A stretch of DNA of 64,000 bases from Choristoneura fumiferana (Eukaryota; Arthropoda; Insecta; Lepidoptera; Tortricidae). Position 1 is the stretch's first letter. Each line of letters begins with the position of its first letter. A program made the position numbers and the translations under genes. Where the stretch lies: the NCBI RefSeq assembly GCF_025370935.1, contig NC_133485.1:8611716-8675715 (forward strand), in the 5' to 3' direction. Shown piece after piece: positions 37,349-46,216 of the stretch. The notes beneath the pieces were generated by a model. The model was not told the DNA's origin and searched no databases. It was given only the letters and a program-made list of their open reading frames with translations.

Positions 37349-37366
37349 TCAGTCAGTCAGCTGACT
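37349..37366 (+). repeat. (CAGT)n microsatellite
   Basis: ATCAGTCAGTCAGTCAGC, a short perfect tetranucleotide run. Confidence 0.6.
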
Positions 37367-37490
37367 ACGTCTTAAGTCAATTCAATTCAGGTTTTTATTA
37401 GATACAAACAACAACTCATTTAAGTGTTAACTACATGTAAAAGTATGTATTGCCTTTTGATTCAGGACTAAAAAAATAGTACGTCAATTT

Positions 37491-37790
37491 TAGGGTTCCG
37501 TAGTCCACGAGGAACCCTTATAGTTTCGCCATGTCTGACCGCGGCTTAGCTCAGAGAACGTTAGTACTAGAAATCTGTAATTTGGCGAATATACATATCA
37601 GTCACGTCGACAAAGTGGTAAAATAAAAAACACTATAAATTTTTTTTTAGGTACTTCCCATAGACGTAAAGTGAGGATGATTTTTTTTCTCGATTAACCC
37701 TATATTGGGGGGCTTTCAAACCGATTTTTCGATTCAGTGATAAATATCCAACATAAAAGTGCAAATTCTCATTAAAATCGAAATACATAC
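37491..37790 (+). repeat. 'AGGGTTCCGTA' element, internally deleted copy
   Basis: TAGGGTTCCGTAGTCCACGA, GGAACCCTTATAGTTTCGCC and ATGTCTGACCGCGGCTTAGC; later ACGTAAAGTGAGGATGATTT. It is shorter than 28164-28608, with a deletion in the CTGTCTGT tract and a truncated 3' end. Confidence 0.75.
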
Positions 37791-38459
37791 ACTAATAACG
37801 ACGTTCGGTTAACTTTTATTGCATGTTTAACCTTGAATTAATAACATCCTGTATTTAAGCATATAGACGATTGCTAAAATTCAATCAACGAATATCTAAA
37901 ATTTTGAACCACGGTGATAAAACGTGGGCTTAGTTAGACATTGCCGTTGATCAAAATCTTGACATGAGCGCACGCGCGTACGTGTTGCATCGCCACATAT
38001 ATTATCACAAACATATACACAGAACAAATCTTGCATGTCAATTTTGATTTCAATTGAACAAATAAAGCGTACCGTCCTTGACACCGCGGCCAAACATTAT
38101 CCTTTTGTCTCAATTGGCCCGTAATTGCCAGAGACGTCTTCAGTTCTATTCTCAGATACAATTTGCACCTACGTTGAGTCTCCAAATTGCACCTCAACTG
38201 GAAATGAGGGGTTAACTTTGTTAGCTCAAGTGTCAAAACGTAACAATTATGCTTCCCAAGTTTTTAAATCAGTAGTTGGCGATAACGAATACCAATTTAA
38301 GATTTACATCAAAATATTGCATGTTTAAATTGGAGCCAAACAGAACGCCAAAAAATTGATAATTTAAGTCAATTAAAACAAGAGTTTCATATTACATCTT
38401 TATAAGTAAGTGGGAAGAATTTGTGAGATTCTTCTGAATACATATTGAAAGCTAACTCA

Positions 38460-38622
38460 TTTGTGGTCGTCGAGTTTGTTTGTGTTGTGACCTGTGTCCG
38501 TTGTGCTGTGATGTGTTCACCTAGAGACTGCATGGGGAAACACGTGATACCCGATTACACCAGTAATCACTAACCATAATCGATTACTCCTACGGATAAT
38601 ACTAAACCAAAGAATCTTCATA
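38460..38622 (+). promoter_or_regulatory. Putative 5' leader/promoter upstream of the 38623 start
   Basis: This GT-rich stretch (GTTTGTTTGTGTTGTGACC, GTCCGTTGTGCTGTGATGTG) is followed by a segment with no matching repeat family, ending at the MPK start. Three ATGs lie upstream of 38623 (38511, 38530 and near the end of the leader), and their frames are short. No TATA box or clear initiator was identified. The role is inferred from the strong downstream donor. Confidence 0.3.
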
Positions 38623-38632
38623 ATGCCAAAAG
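38623..38632 (+). CDS. Ih: Candidate alternative first coding micro-segment of Ih (MPK-)
   Basis: The sequence ATGCCAAAAG is followed directly by GTAAGTAC, a near-ideal splice donor (AAAG|GTAAGT). The start has A at -3. Only three codons (Met-Pro-Lys) and one base lie before the junction, so the exon ends in phase 1. Joined to 41003 it would read MPKGDADMALKQG in frame, with the leftover G forming the same Gly codon that the 1065-1276 exon forms. About 160 bases upstream (38460-38622), rich in TGTG and CG steps, read like a 5' leader with no in-frame continuation. The short coding segment cannot be proved from sequence alone; the joint match of start, donor strength, phase, strand and position is the evidence. 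Confidence 0.5.
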
Positions 38633-41002
38633 GTAAGTACAATTTTGTAGAAAATCGATCTTCAAACTTCTTTTCTACAATATCCTTCCTTTATGTTGGC
38701 TTCTGGGTTATTTGACCGCAAGACACGGATGTATAAACATCTGAGATGAATGGATATTTCTCAGAATTGGGATCTTAAAACGTAGTAGTGAAGTGACTAA
38801 CAATTTTGTCCATCATAAAAAAAATCTCAAGTTGTTTATCTACGTGCAATACAAGCCAGTCTAATAGAGTAAGTGAATCGTTCGAAGCTTTTAATTGGTG
38901 CGGAGGTGGATGGCATGCCACTCACGTGTCCGGGTCTCGTGACATTGCCTAAATGTAGCTCAATGTTTGTTACACAGTTTAAGGCTAGGTACCTACACTA
39001 CAACCAATCAACAAACAATCGATGTAGATAACAATCCTTGAGACTTTTAAAAACTGGTCACCTAATTCTTACAATTAAAGCTAAGAAACTGTTAAATGAA
39101 TCACCGAGTACAGCTAATAAGTAGCTTGTGAAATCCAAGGCGACGCTACGCCAGTCTCTGTACTTTCCACTGATAATTTAATTTCAAACGGAATATGACG
39201 TTTCATTAAAGTTCCAGTCAAACTCGGCAGATAAATTAATATCTCCGCTGAAACAGCTGGTCCTGGGAGATAGAAATATATATTGATGATATATTGGTCG
39301 AGAGACAAACAAGACATCGAGCTTTGTAATAACCGCCGCGCCGCACAGATGAGTTATCAAAACAGTTACGCCACAGTACGACACGATTAAAGTAAACGTA
39401 AAAATATAGACCGGTCTGACTACGTAATGATACAGATTACTGTGCAAAGGCGGAATTGGTCGCATGACTGTATGACGATTTTGTCATTAGAACAGTGTAG
39501 CTGACTGACTCAGTTGATTGGCGGTCTCCAGTTACGTCGTTGACGCCATCAGAATCAATGAAGTGCCATTGGCTCATTGTTTAATCGTTTGTTTTATCAG
39601 CTGTAATGAACATACTGAACATGCTTTATTCTCGTAACTGTTAACTCACACTTATCTGTACTGGTATAGTCACACTGGAATTTCAATTTGACCTCATCAT
39701 CATCTAGGCCTTTACCATTGTTACCGTGAAGTTGTACTTGTAAATGAATCAATTTGACTTAAATTATGTCGAATTGCACAGTTTGCCTTAAGTATTTTGT
39801 ATTCCTTTTACTTTTTCTTAGAATTATGATGCACCTGTACACATTTAGGTACAAGAATTTGAAATGCAAAGCCATCACCAAATTACTGTTACATTTTTTT
39901 GTTTTGTAATGACGATAGAAATTATTTCAGAGTAAGTAACACTTACGAGCCTGAAGTGCGGACGTTATTTCACACTATAAACAGGAAACGTTTTACATTA
40001 AACAGTACGGTGGCAGCGAATGCAGTATAAAGAACAATAACACTGGCTCGAACGCCGGCCGCGCTATTGTGAGCTCCGCCGAATGTGCACACATCCATAT
40101 ATTTTGGAACGACTGAACTACATATTGCCGTTTGATAAGTTAGTGACCTCGGCCATTGTTAAAACATGCTGTCTTCATTTCCGAAACGAATAAGCTTTAT
40201 ACGGCAAAATAAATGTTACATACATACATCTGAACAAGCAATATCGATTCCGATGACAAACTCGGTTAATGCAACCAGGCTAGTTCAACAAAATTGGCAC
40301 TGAAGAGTTAACTCGAGTTTACGAGGTTTCGACTCGTGAAGTTAATGCAAAAAGAGCGCAGGTTGCGGGAATTAGCATAAATTAGCGCGGAAGGAAAACC
40401 TCTATAGTTCAAGCACCTTTAGAAGATTCAAGTGCAACCTCATTTTTTCATTGAACTATATTAGTAAAGGGAAACCGAGAACATTGTCCGTGTTAAGTGC
40501 TGCTGCTAATTAAATGTTGAAAACTGCCAATTATCTATAATCAAATAATCATCTTTCTAATTCTACCGCTATTTCCTCGATCTAATATTTTACCTAGGTC
40601 AACCTTTGTTATTCATTATGCATTCATTATTATCACAGTAAGTAAAATAATAATAATCATACAAACTTTATTGGCGACCAGGGTCCATAGATTGTAGTAC
40701 ATAAATCTTATTTTCCAGGAATTAGTAACATACTCGTACTTTTTTATACTCAAACATAAATCTTCAAAAAAATCAACATTAACTTGGTATAACACCATAA
40801 TTAATAAGTACCTCAAAAAACTAGACACTACTTTTAGAAGAACACCAACTCATTCCCTGCAAAAAAATTAACCTTCCCTATACGTTAACTAGCCATCATA
40901 ACAGGGAATTTACTTTCCTAACTAGCTGACTAATAGTGACTATACATTTCAATGGGGCATCCAAGCTGTAAAATCAAAAGTAACACAACCTTTTGTCCTC
41001 AG
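38633..41002. other. Intron between the 38623 candidate exon and the HCN-domain exon
   Basis: AT-rich with no recognised repeat. Frames at 39114-39465 (-) and 40616-40828 (-) have no motif. The 3' end is the acceptor of the 41003 exon. Confidence 0.4.
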
Positions 41003-41279
41003 GCGACGCCGATATGGCCCTAAAGCAGGGCAGCGGCACCGGCAAAGTCCACTTCGGTGGTTTGGACGATGTGTCCCTGTACGGCACGCCAGTGGAACCC
41101 GCGCCGCCCGTCTCGGACGCCAAGCAAGGCTTCCTGCGCAACCAGCTGCAGGCACTCTTCCAGCCCACCGACAACAAGCTTGCCATGAAGCTCTTCGGCT
41201 CCAAGAAGGCTCTCATGAAGGAGCGCATCAGGCAGAAGGCGGCTGGCCACTGGGTCATACATCCGTGCAGTAGTTTCAG
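41003..41279 (+). CDS. Ih: Ih (HCN) channel, conserved pre-S1 HCN-domain exon
   Basis: This exon encodes the cytoplasmic N-terminal region just before the S1 membrane segment of the hyperpolarization-activated cyclic-nucleotide-gated channel. The acceptor is TTTTGTCCTCAG (ending 41002) and the donor is GTGAGT at 41280. It holds 91 full codons, plus two bases entering (phase 1) and two leaving (phase 2). The first part reads GDADMALKQGSGTGKVHFGG then LDDVSLYGTPVEPAPP. It is followed by the HCN/ion-transport N-terminal domain: FLRNQLQALFQPTDNKLAMK, LFGSKKALMKERIRQKAAGH, WVIHPCSSFR. The pattern matches animal HCN channels, where the Phe-Gly-Ser-x-Lys-Ala stretch and the Trp-x-Ile-His-Pro motif precede S1. 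S1 itself is not in the window. An ATG at 41014 would allow a start if a non-coding first exon were used. Long antisense open frames here are shadows of its GC-rich codons. Confidence 0.95.
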
Positions 41280-41296
41280 GTGAGTCTATCATTCAT

Positions 41297-41467
41297 GTAC
41301 CGTCAGCCAAATAAGTGGTCTATCAATTTTTAAACAAGTTCCTATCAAATGAATGTCGCTAAAGTCGAACTTTCAAGTTGACTGACACGTCTATTGGAAT
41401 TATTGTTATGTGACATGCAAGCGATTTTCGACTTTAGGGTGGTAGACCACATATTTTGCTGATGGTA
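41297..41467. repeat. MITE with 'GTACCGTCAGCCAAATAAGT' ends, next to the Ih donor
   Basis: Left GTACCGTCAGCCAAATAAGT then GGTCTA; right TAGACCACATATTTTGCTGA then TGGTACC. Inner arms (GTCGCTAAAGTCGAACTTTC versus CGATTTTCGACTTTAGGG) pair partly. It starts 18 bases after the exon/intron boundary at 41279/41280. A second copy lies at 49379. Confidence 0.8.
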
Positions 41468-41659
41468 CCAGTAACACATTAGTTTTAAGAGAAGAAAGAA
41501 GAATCGGTAACTGAATAGAACATCGCCATGGAACACGACGAGACTCACAGACACTGCGCACGTTACATGTGCAATAATTTTCGGTTGAAGGTTGACTGAA
41601 ATTAGGTTGAATTTGAATAAAACAACATTTTTAGCTTTTACATTGTTGAATATTATAGG

Positions 41660-41753
41660 TAGAGTCATTCACGATGACGCGTGCCGTGGTTCTTATTACA
41701 ATGACACTAATGTTTAATTTTGACAAAATCACGCGTCTTCGTGGATGGCACTA
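41660..41753. repeat. Short hairpin MITE (~94 bp)
   Basis: TAGAGTCATTCACGATGACG then CGTG on the left; CACGCGTCTTCGTGGATGGC then ACTA on the right. Imperfect 24-base inverted ends flank an AT-rich centre. Confidence 0.7.
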
Positions 41754-41953
41754 GGTATAGATAGAATGAAGTTTATATTTTTTTCTTCATATTTATATCG
41801 TAATGAACTTTTTTTTCAATTAGCCAATGATATATTAACAAGAACATAAATTCTAACATAAATATGTTAAAGAATTAAAGAAATTAAAGAACTACATAAA
41901 ATATGTTATTGGTAATGTGTTCGGTACTTCAACTCTTATCTGTTTATGTTATA

Positions 41954-42218
41954 CAGGGTGAAATCTAGGACGTAATACAAAATTAGTGTTTCGTGCTCAA
42001 TTAATGCTGGGTAATATAATGCATTAAATCTTTTGTTGAAATAAGTCCGATGAAATTTGCGGTTTCCATACATTGTTCACGATTTTTTATTTCAATAATG
42101 TATAGAAACCACAATTTTTTTCAGACTTATTTCAACAAAAGAGTTAATGCATTATATTACCCAGCATTAACTGAGCACGAAATATTAATTTTGTATTACG
42201 TCCTAGATTTCAGCCTGT
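41954..42218. mobile_element. TA-flanked foldback MITE, ~265 bp
   Basis: CAGGGTGAAATCTAGGACGT and AATACAAAATTAGTGTTTCG on the left are mirrored by TTGTATTACGTCCTAGATTT then CAGCCTG on the right, with pairing nearly to the centre. TA dinucleotides flank both ends, as expected for Tc1/mariner-type insertion. A half copy lies at 54690-54785. Confidence 0.85.
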
Positions 42219-43394
42219 ATAGCACAAAAAGCCGAAGTAACCAGTCAGTTCTGGAAATCTTAATAGGCTCTGGCTCAATAGACGCTTTATAATGATAAAA
42301 ACACGTGCTTGGATATTCTCTGCCCTAGTTAGTCTCTCTTAATTTAGTCAACGCCCCAAAATGTCCCACTGTTGCTGGGGAAACGTCTACTTTAATTAGT
42401 TGCATATGTACTTCCATATGTCTATTAGTTTTTAGAGCAGTTTCCCATCAGGCTTTGTTATGATGTGCCGCGATCTACGGTAATATGTGATTCTTGTGTG
42501 TGAAACTCATTGCGCACTCACACAATCATGCTTGGGATTAAAGTATGGGATACTTCAATGGGGGTGGTTACTTTAACTGACAAGTTAACTAGCAATGCGA
42601 CAAAGGTTTAAGGCCTATCATAGTCCCATTTGAGCTTCTTATTTGTTTGAGGTAAGTTTAGAGATTCTGAGCTTCGGAACATGGCATTTCGTTTCTAATG
42701 ACAATTCCTCAACATCATTACCCAATATAATACTAAACTCCATAGCTAATTCTCTAGGTTCCTCTAGATATCTCTTCATTCACGTCTCTCAGTTCAGAGA
42801 AAGAAAGTTGTTTTAATGTTGCCATTACTGACACAGGTTTTTTTTTAATGTTTTGGTACTTATAAACATTTACAACTGACAAAAGCAATGCAGCATTTAC
42901 TCGTAAGTAAGACAAGGAGCAGCAATGACATAATGGTTATGTCATCAAACGTGAAAACGCTCGTGTTTAATTTGTTTGTATGATAGTGTTAATTATTGGT
43001 TTGTCATGCAAAGGCCTTTCTCTGCAATATTATTAGAAAGTAATTGCATAACATATGCAATTTTAGTGTGTACAATTTATAAACTTATTGAAATCGTTCA
43101 AATAAGATTTAACAGCGGAAAATCTGGGGAAAGAACTAACAGGTTCTAGCAAATGTACGATTGGGTCGAACTTGTATGGCAAATCCATTGAAATGACTAA
43201 TGACAATTGTACAAATGAATGTACTGACTCTGCCGTAAACATATACTCGTAATGTTTAACGAACATTATATGACTAATCTTATTGACACTGTCGGTTTAT
43301 TACAAATATGTTGCTTGTGTACCTCCTTACATAATTATTTTTAACTTTATTTGCACCATAAATACTTTGAATTCAAATTTTATTAATTATTTTG

Positions 43395-43622
43395 TGGTGT
43401 CGGGTTAGAATTACACCTCTCCATTTCTTCCGTGGATGTCGTAAAAGGCGACTGAGGATAGAGGTTAAGGTATACTGTAGGCGACAGGCTAGCAACCTGA
43501 CACTATTGTACCGTTTTTGTCAAACTTAAAACCTAAAATTTCTAAAAGTGGCTCCGAAGCGGTAACGTTTCGTGTGCTCTGCCTACCCCATTTAGGAATA
43601 CAGGTGTGATGTTTGTGTATTT
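43395..43622 (+). repeat. Dispersed repeat 'CCGTGGATGTCGTAAAAGGC'
   Basis: CATTTCTTCCGTGGATGTCG, TAAAAGGCGACTGAGG, GGCGACAGGCTAGCAACCTG, TCGTGTGCTCTGCCTACCCC and GGAATACAGGTGTGATG form a known lepidopteran dispersed element, single copy here. The class is not assigned. Confidence 0.65.
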
Positions 43623-43913
43623 TTAATATTAATTTGAGTAGATTGCTTTATTTTATTGGTTTCTTTGTCTAATTTCATTCTTAAACTGGTAATATTATAC
43701 GATGCCTACTTCTCTATGAGCCAGCTAGTAAAAGTTAAAATAAATATGGAAATAATAAAAAATACGTACGACTTGCGACTTCATAACAATCCCACTAATA
43801 TTAAAATGCGTCCGCATGTGTATTTGTTACTCCATTACGCTAAAATTATATGTTTCGATAGTTGGATCTTGGAAATACCACAAAGGATTTTTTTTAATCC
43901 GATATTCCCACCA

Positions 43914-44085
43914 AATAAATAAAATAAATAAATATAAATATCACGGGACAATTCACACCAATTGACCTAGTCCCAAAGTAAGCTTAGCAAAGCTTGTGTT
44001 ATGGTTTGTGTTGGTGTTGGTAAATGGGGACAAGCACGTGCAAAATCGCAAACACTCAAATGTTAAGTTTAGATACATACAATTT
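43914..44085 (-). repeat. tRNA-SINE 3' half, minus
   Basis: An AAATAAAT run, ATATCACGGGACAATTCACA, CCTAGTCCCAAAGTAAGCTT and AGCAAAGCTTGTGTTATGG. It matches the 3' half of the full copies at 44204 and 45946 but has lost the tRNA head. Confidence 0.75.
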
Positions 44086-44203
44086 TGCACTAGTGTTCGT
44101 CGTACGAGGTCAATGAATATCAAGATCTAATTTTTGGGAAACACCATGGGCATTTATTACAATCTGGGAATTTCCATTCAACAACTGCACGCATAATGAT
44201 TTA

Positions 44204-44443
44204 CAAATAAATAAATATCAATCACGGGACACTTGACATCAATTGACATGGTCCCAAAGTAAGCAAAGCTTGTGTTATGGGTACATGACAACGGATAAAC
44301 ATACTCAAATACATGTCAAACACCCAGAAACTCGAGAATAAACATTGGCATTTTTCATACAAATATCTGCCGCGACCGGGCATCGAACCCGGGACCTCAA
44401 GCTTCGTAGTCAAGTTCTCTAACCACTGGGCTATCCGATCGTC
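44204..44443 (-). repeat. Full-length tRNA-derived SINE, minus
   Basis: The minus strand starts GACGATCGGATAGCCCAGTG then GTTAGAGAACTTGACTACG (A box), has GGTCCCGGGTTCGATGCCCG (B box), and ends CACAAGCTTTGCTTACTTTG then GGACCATG and a TATTTATTTATTTG tail. About 240 bases. Confidence 0.88.
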
Positions 44444-45410
44444 CATGAATTCACGCAAAGCCGCCACGCAAAGGCTATTTGAACATGGTTTTAACCTCTT
44501 ACGCTGTTACATCAGTATCTTTGAATATACCGCTGTGGATGTCAGCGATTTATTCCACAGCCGATCATTTTGCCCAGCGGACCGTGATCGACAAAAGAGT
44601 GTTGGTTGTATAATTACAGGTATGCGCACGCGTTGACAGTTGACAACTCATAGTCACTTAACTAAAATGGTGTGTTAGTACGCAACCAATGGCTTATTGA
44701 GTTACAAATAATTTATGTAGGACACATCTATCGCATGTATGTATTTAAATATATTTGAGAATACGGTACGAACAAGTAATGGAAGGATGGAAATCCTAGG
44801 AGCAGTCAACAAGAAAAATGAATGAGCGATCGTAGAGCTTCAAATTATACACCCGTCATGTGTAGATCACTTCGAGCACTAGGCAATCAAGGCAATGTCC
44901 CTGATTTGTAGATTTACAGAATAATCTCTTCTTAATAGTGCACCCCGTGAAACTTAAAGTATGTCTGCCTTTCTTCTAATCACCAGTGCGCTCTTTAGTT
45001 TCTATGCAGGCTTTGCGTTGTCTGTAACTCAGTCAGTCAGTTACGATACTATTTTATAAGTATAGATAAAAGAGATAATGTTATTACTATTATTATTAAA
45101 TTCCAAAACATTTATTTGGCTAAATATTACCTTGAATGATCCCTATAGGAAATCACAGCAATTAAAATTACAAATTTATGTGCATAAACTTGGTGAATTA
45201 GGATTGGTTTTGATAGTTTCAACCATTTCAGAGTAGACCTTTAGAAGTTTGGATAGGTACCCAGCAGGTATAACTTCACCATTACCCCGCAATAGACTGT
45301 ACAACTACTAACGAGTATACATTAATTTAAATACTGCTTATTTGCAATAATTCTCCCTATCCAATGGAATTTCGAGTCCCATCATGTTCTTTGATATTGC
45401 ATCTCTATTA

Positions 45411-45634
45411 AGCGGCATTTACACTGAGTCGTTCGCCGCATGCTGCATGCGGCGACCGCAAAAGTATAAAAAACACGGTAGTCGTCCGCATTCGGCGAGC
45501 AACAGCTGCCACCGCCTTAATATGGCCGCCGCAGTAGACGGACAGACTAATGTAAAGACGACGTGCGTTCGCCGAAGTAGTTTGAAACAAAATCGGCGAC
45601 CGCATTAGGTGAACGACGCAGTGTATTTGCCGCT
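45411..45634. mobile_element. 224 bp MITE with TTA target duplication (PIF/Harbinger-like)
   Basis: The ends are AGCGGCATTTACACTGAGTC then GTTCGCCGCATG and, on the right, GCATTAGGTGAACGACGCAG then TGTATTTGCCGCT. Reversed, these form ~35-base imperfect inverted repeats. TTA at 45408-45410 and TTA at 45635-45637 are the target duplication. The interior is unusually GC-rich, so short frames appear on both strands; none is a gene. Confidence 0.85.
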
Positions 45635-45794
45635 TTATGGTGCTCGGTGCTCAAGTAGTATTTCTGACAAATAGCAAATCTCTAACTACTCGTAGTTACA
45701 GCAGTAGGCTGTGCGTTGTCAGACAGGCAAGTTACTTTTCAAAGGTATAGCTTGGCCAATGGTGCATTATTTTGTTATTAAATCGTTAGTATAA

Positions 45795-45945
45795 AGTCAA
45801 AGTCAAAAATCTTTATTCCATTTAGGCTATAACAAGCACTTATGAATGTCAAAAAAAAACAACCACCGGTTCGGAAAAACCTCTATTGAGAAGAATCCGG
45901 CAAGAAACTCAACGAGATATACTCGTAGGTATATTTTTTTAAACA
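45795..45945 (-). repeat. LINE 3' UTR, minus
   Basis: AAAGTCAAAGTCAAAAATCT, TTATTCCATTTAGGCTATAA, CCACCGGTTCGGAAAAACC and AGAAGAATCCGGCAAGAAAC. Reversed, it is the common 'TTTCTTGCCGGATTCTTCTC ... AATAAAGATTTTTGACTTTG' non-LTR 3' end, directly adjacent to the next SINE. Confidence 0.8.
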
Positions 45946-46216
45946 GATAATAATAATAATAATAATATCACTGGACAATTCACACCACTTGACCTAGTCC
46001 CAAAGTAAGCTTAGCAAAGCTTGTGTTATGGGTACTAAGCAACGGATAAATATAATTATATAGATATAGATACATACTTAAATACATATTAAACACCCAA
46101 GACCCGAGAACAAAGATTCGTATTATTCATACAAAAATCTGCCCCGACACGGGAATCGAACCCGGGACCTCAAGCTTCGTAGTCAGGTTCTCTAACCACT
46201 AGGCCATCTGGTCGTC
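45946..46216 (-). repeat. Full-length tRNA-derived SINE with (TAA)n tail, minus
   Basis: The minus-strand head GACGACCAGATGGCCTAGTG then GTTAGAGAACCTGACTACG, B box GGTCCCGGGTTCGATTCCCG, body as at 44204, and a 3' tail of TAA repeats at 45946-45966. Confidence 0.88.

Larger units (their letters stand above)
1277..41002 (+). other. Ih: Long intron of Ih
   Basis: The intron starts GTAAGTTATA and ends in a pyrimidine tract plus TTTGTCCTCAG; the phase is 1 on both sides. At 39.7 kb it holds most of the repeats listed here and the candidate internal first exons. It spans no other confidently recognised gene. Confidence 0.85.
42221..45407. other. Intron between listed repeats
   Basis: Apart from the listed repeats (43395, 43914, 44204), this is AT-rich DNA. 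A LINE-tail-like TGTCCCACTGTTGCTGGGG lies at about 42362. No genes are recognised. Confidence 0.35.

Noticed and set aside
40949..41292. Three minus-strand frames over the HCN exon
   Set aside because: They are complementary shadows of conserved + strand codons with splice sites.
44360..44443. Possible functional tRNA genes at SINE heads (also 31260, 46140, 50221)
   Set aside because: The A and B boxes are present, but the acceptor and anticodon stems are degraded and a SINE body with an A/TAA-rich tail follows.
44313..44636. 107-codon + strand frame
   Set aside because: It again translates the antisense of a SINE head (PGIEPGTSS); not a gene.
45384..45640. CpG-rich promoter or coding exon
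   Set aside because: The GC-rich stretch is explained by a MITE with inverted ends and a TTA target duplication.
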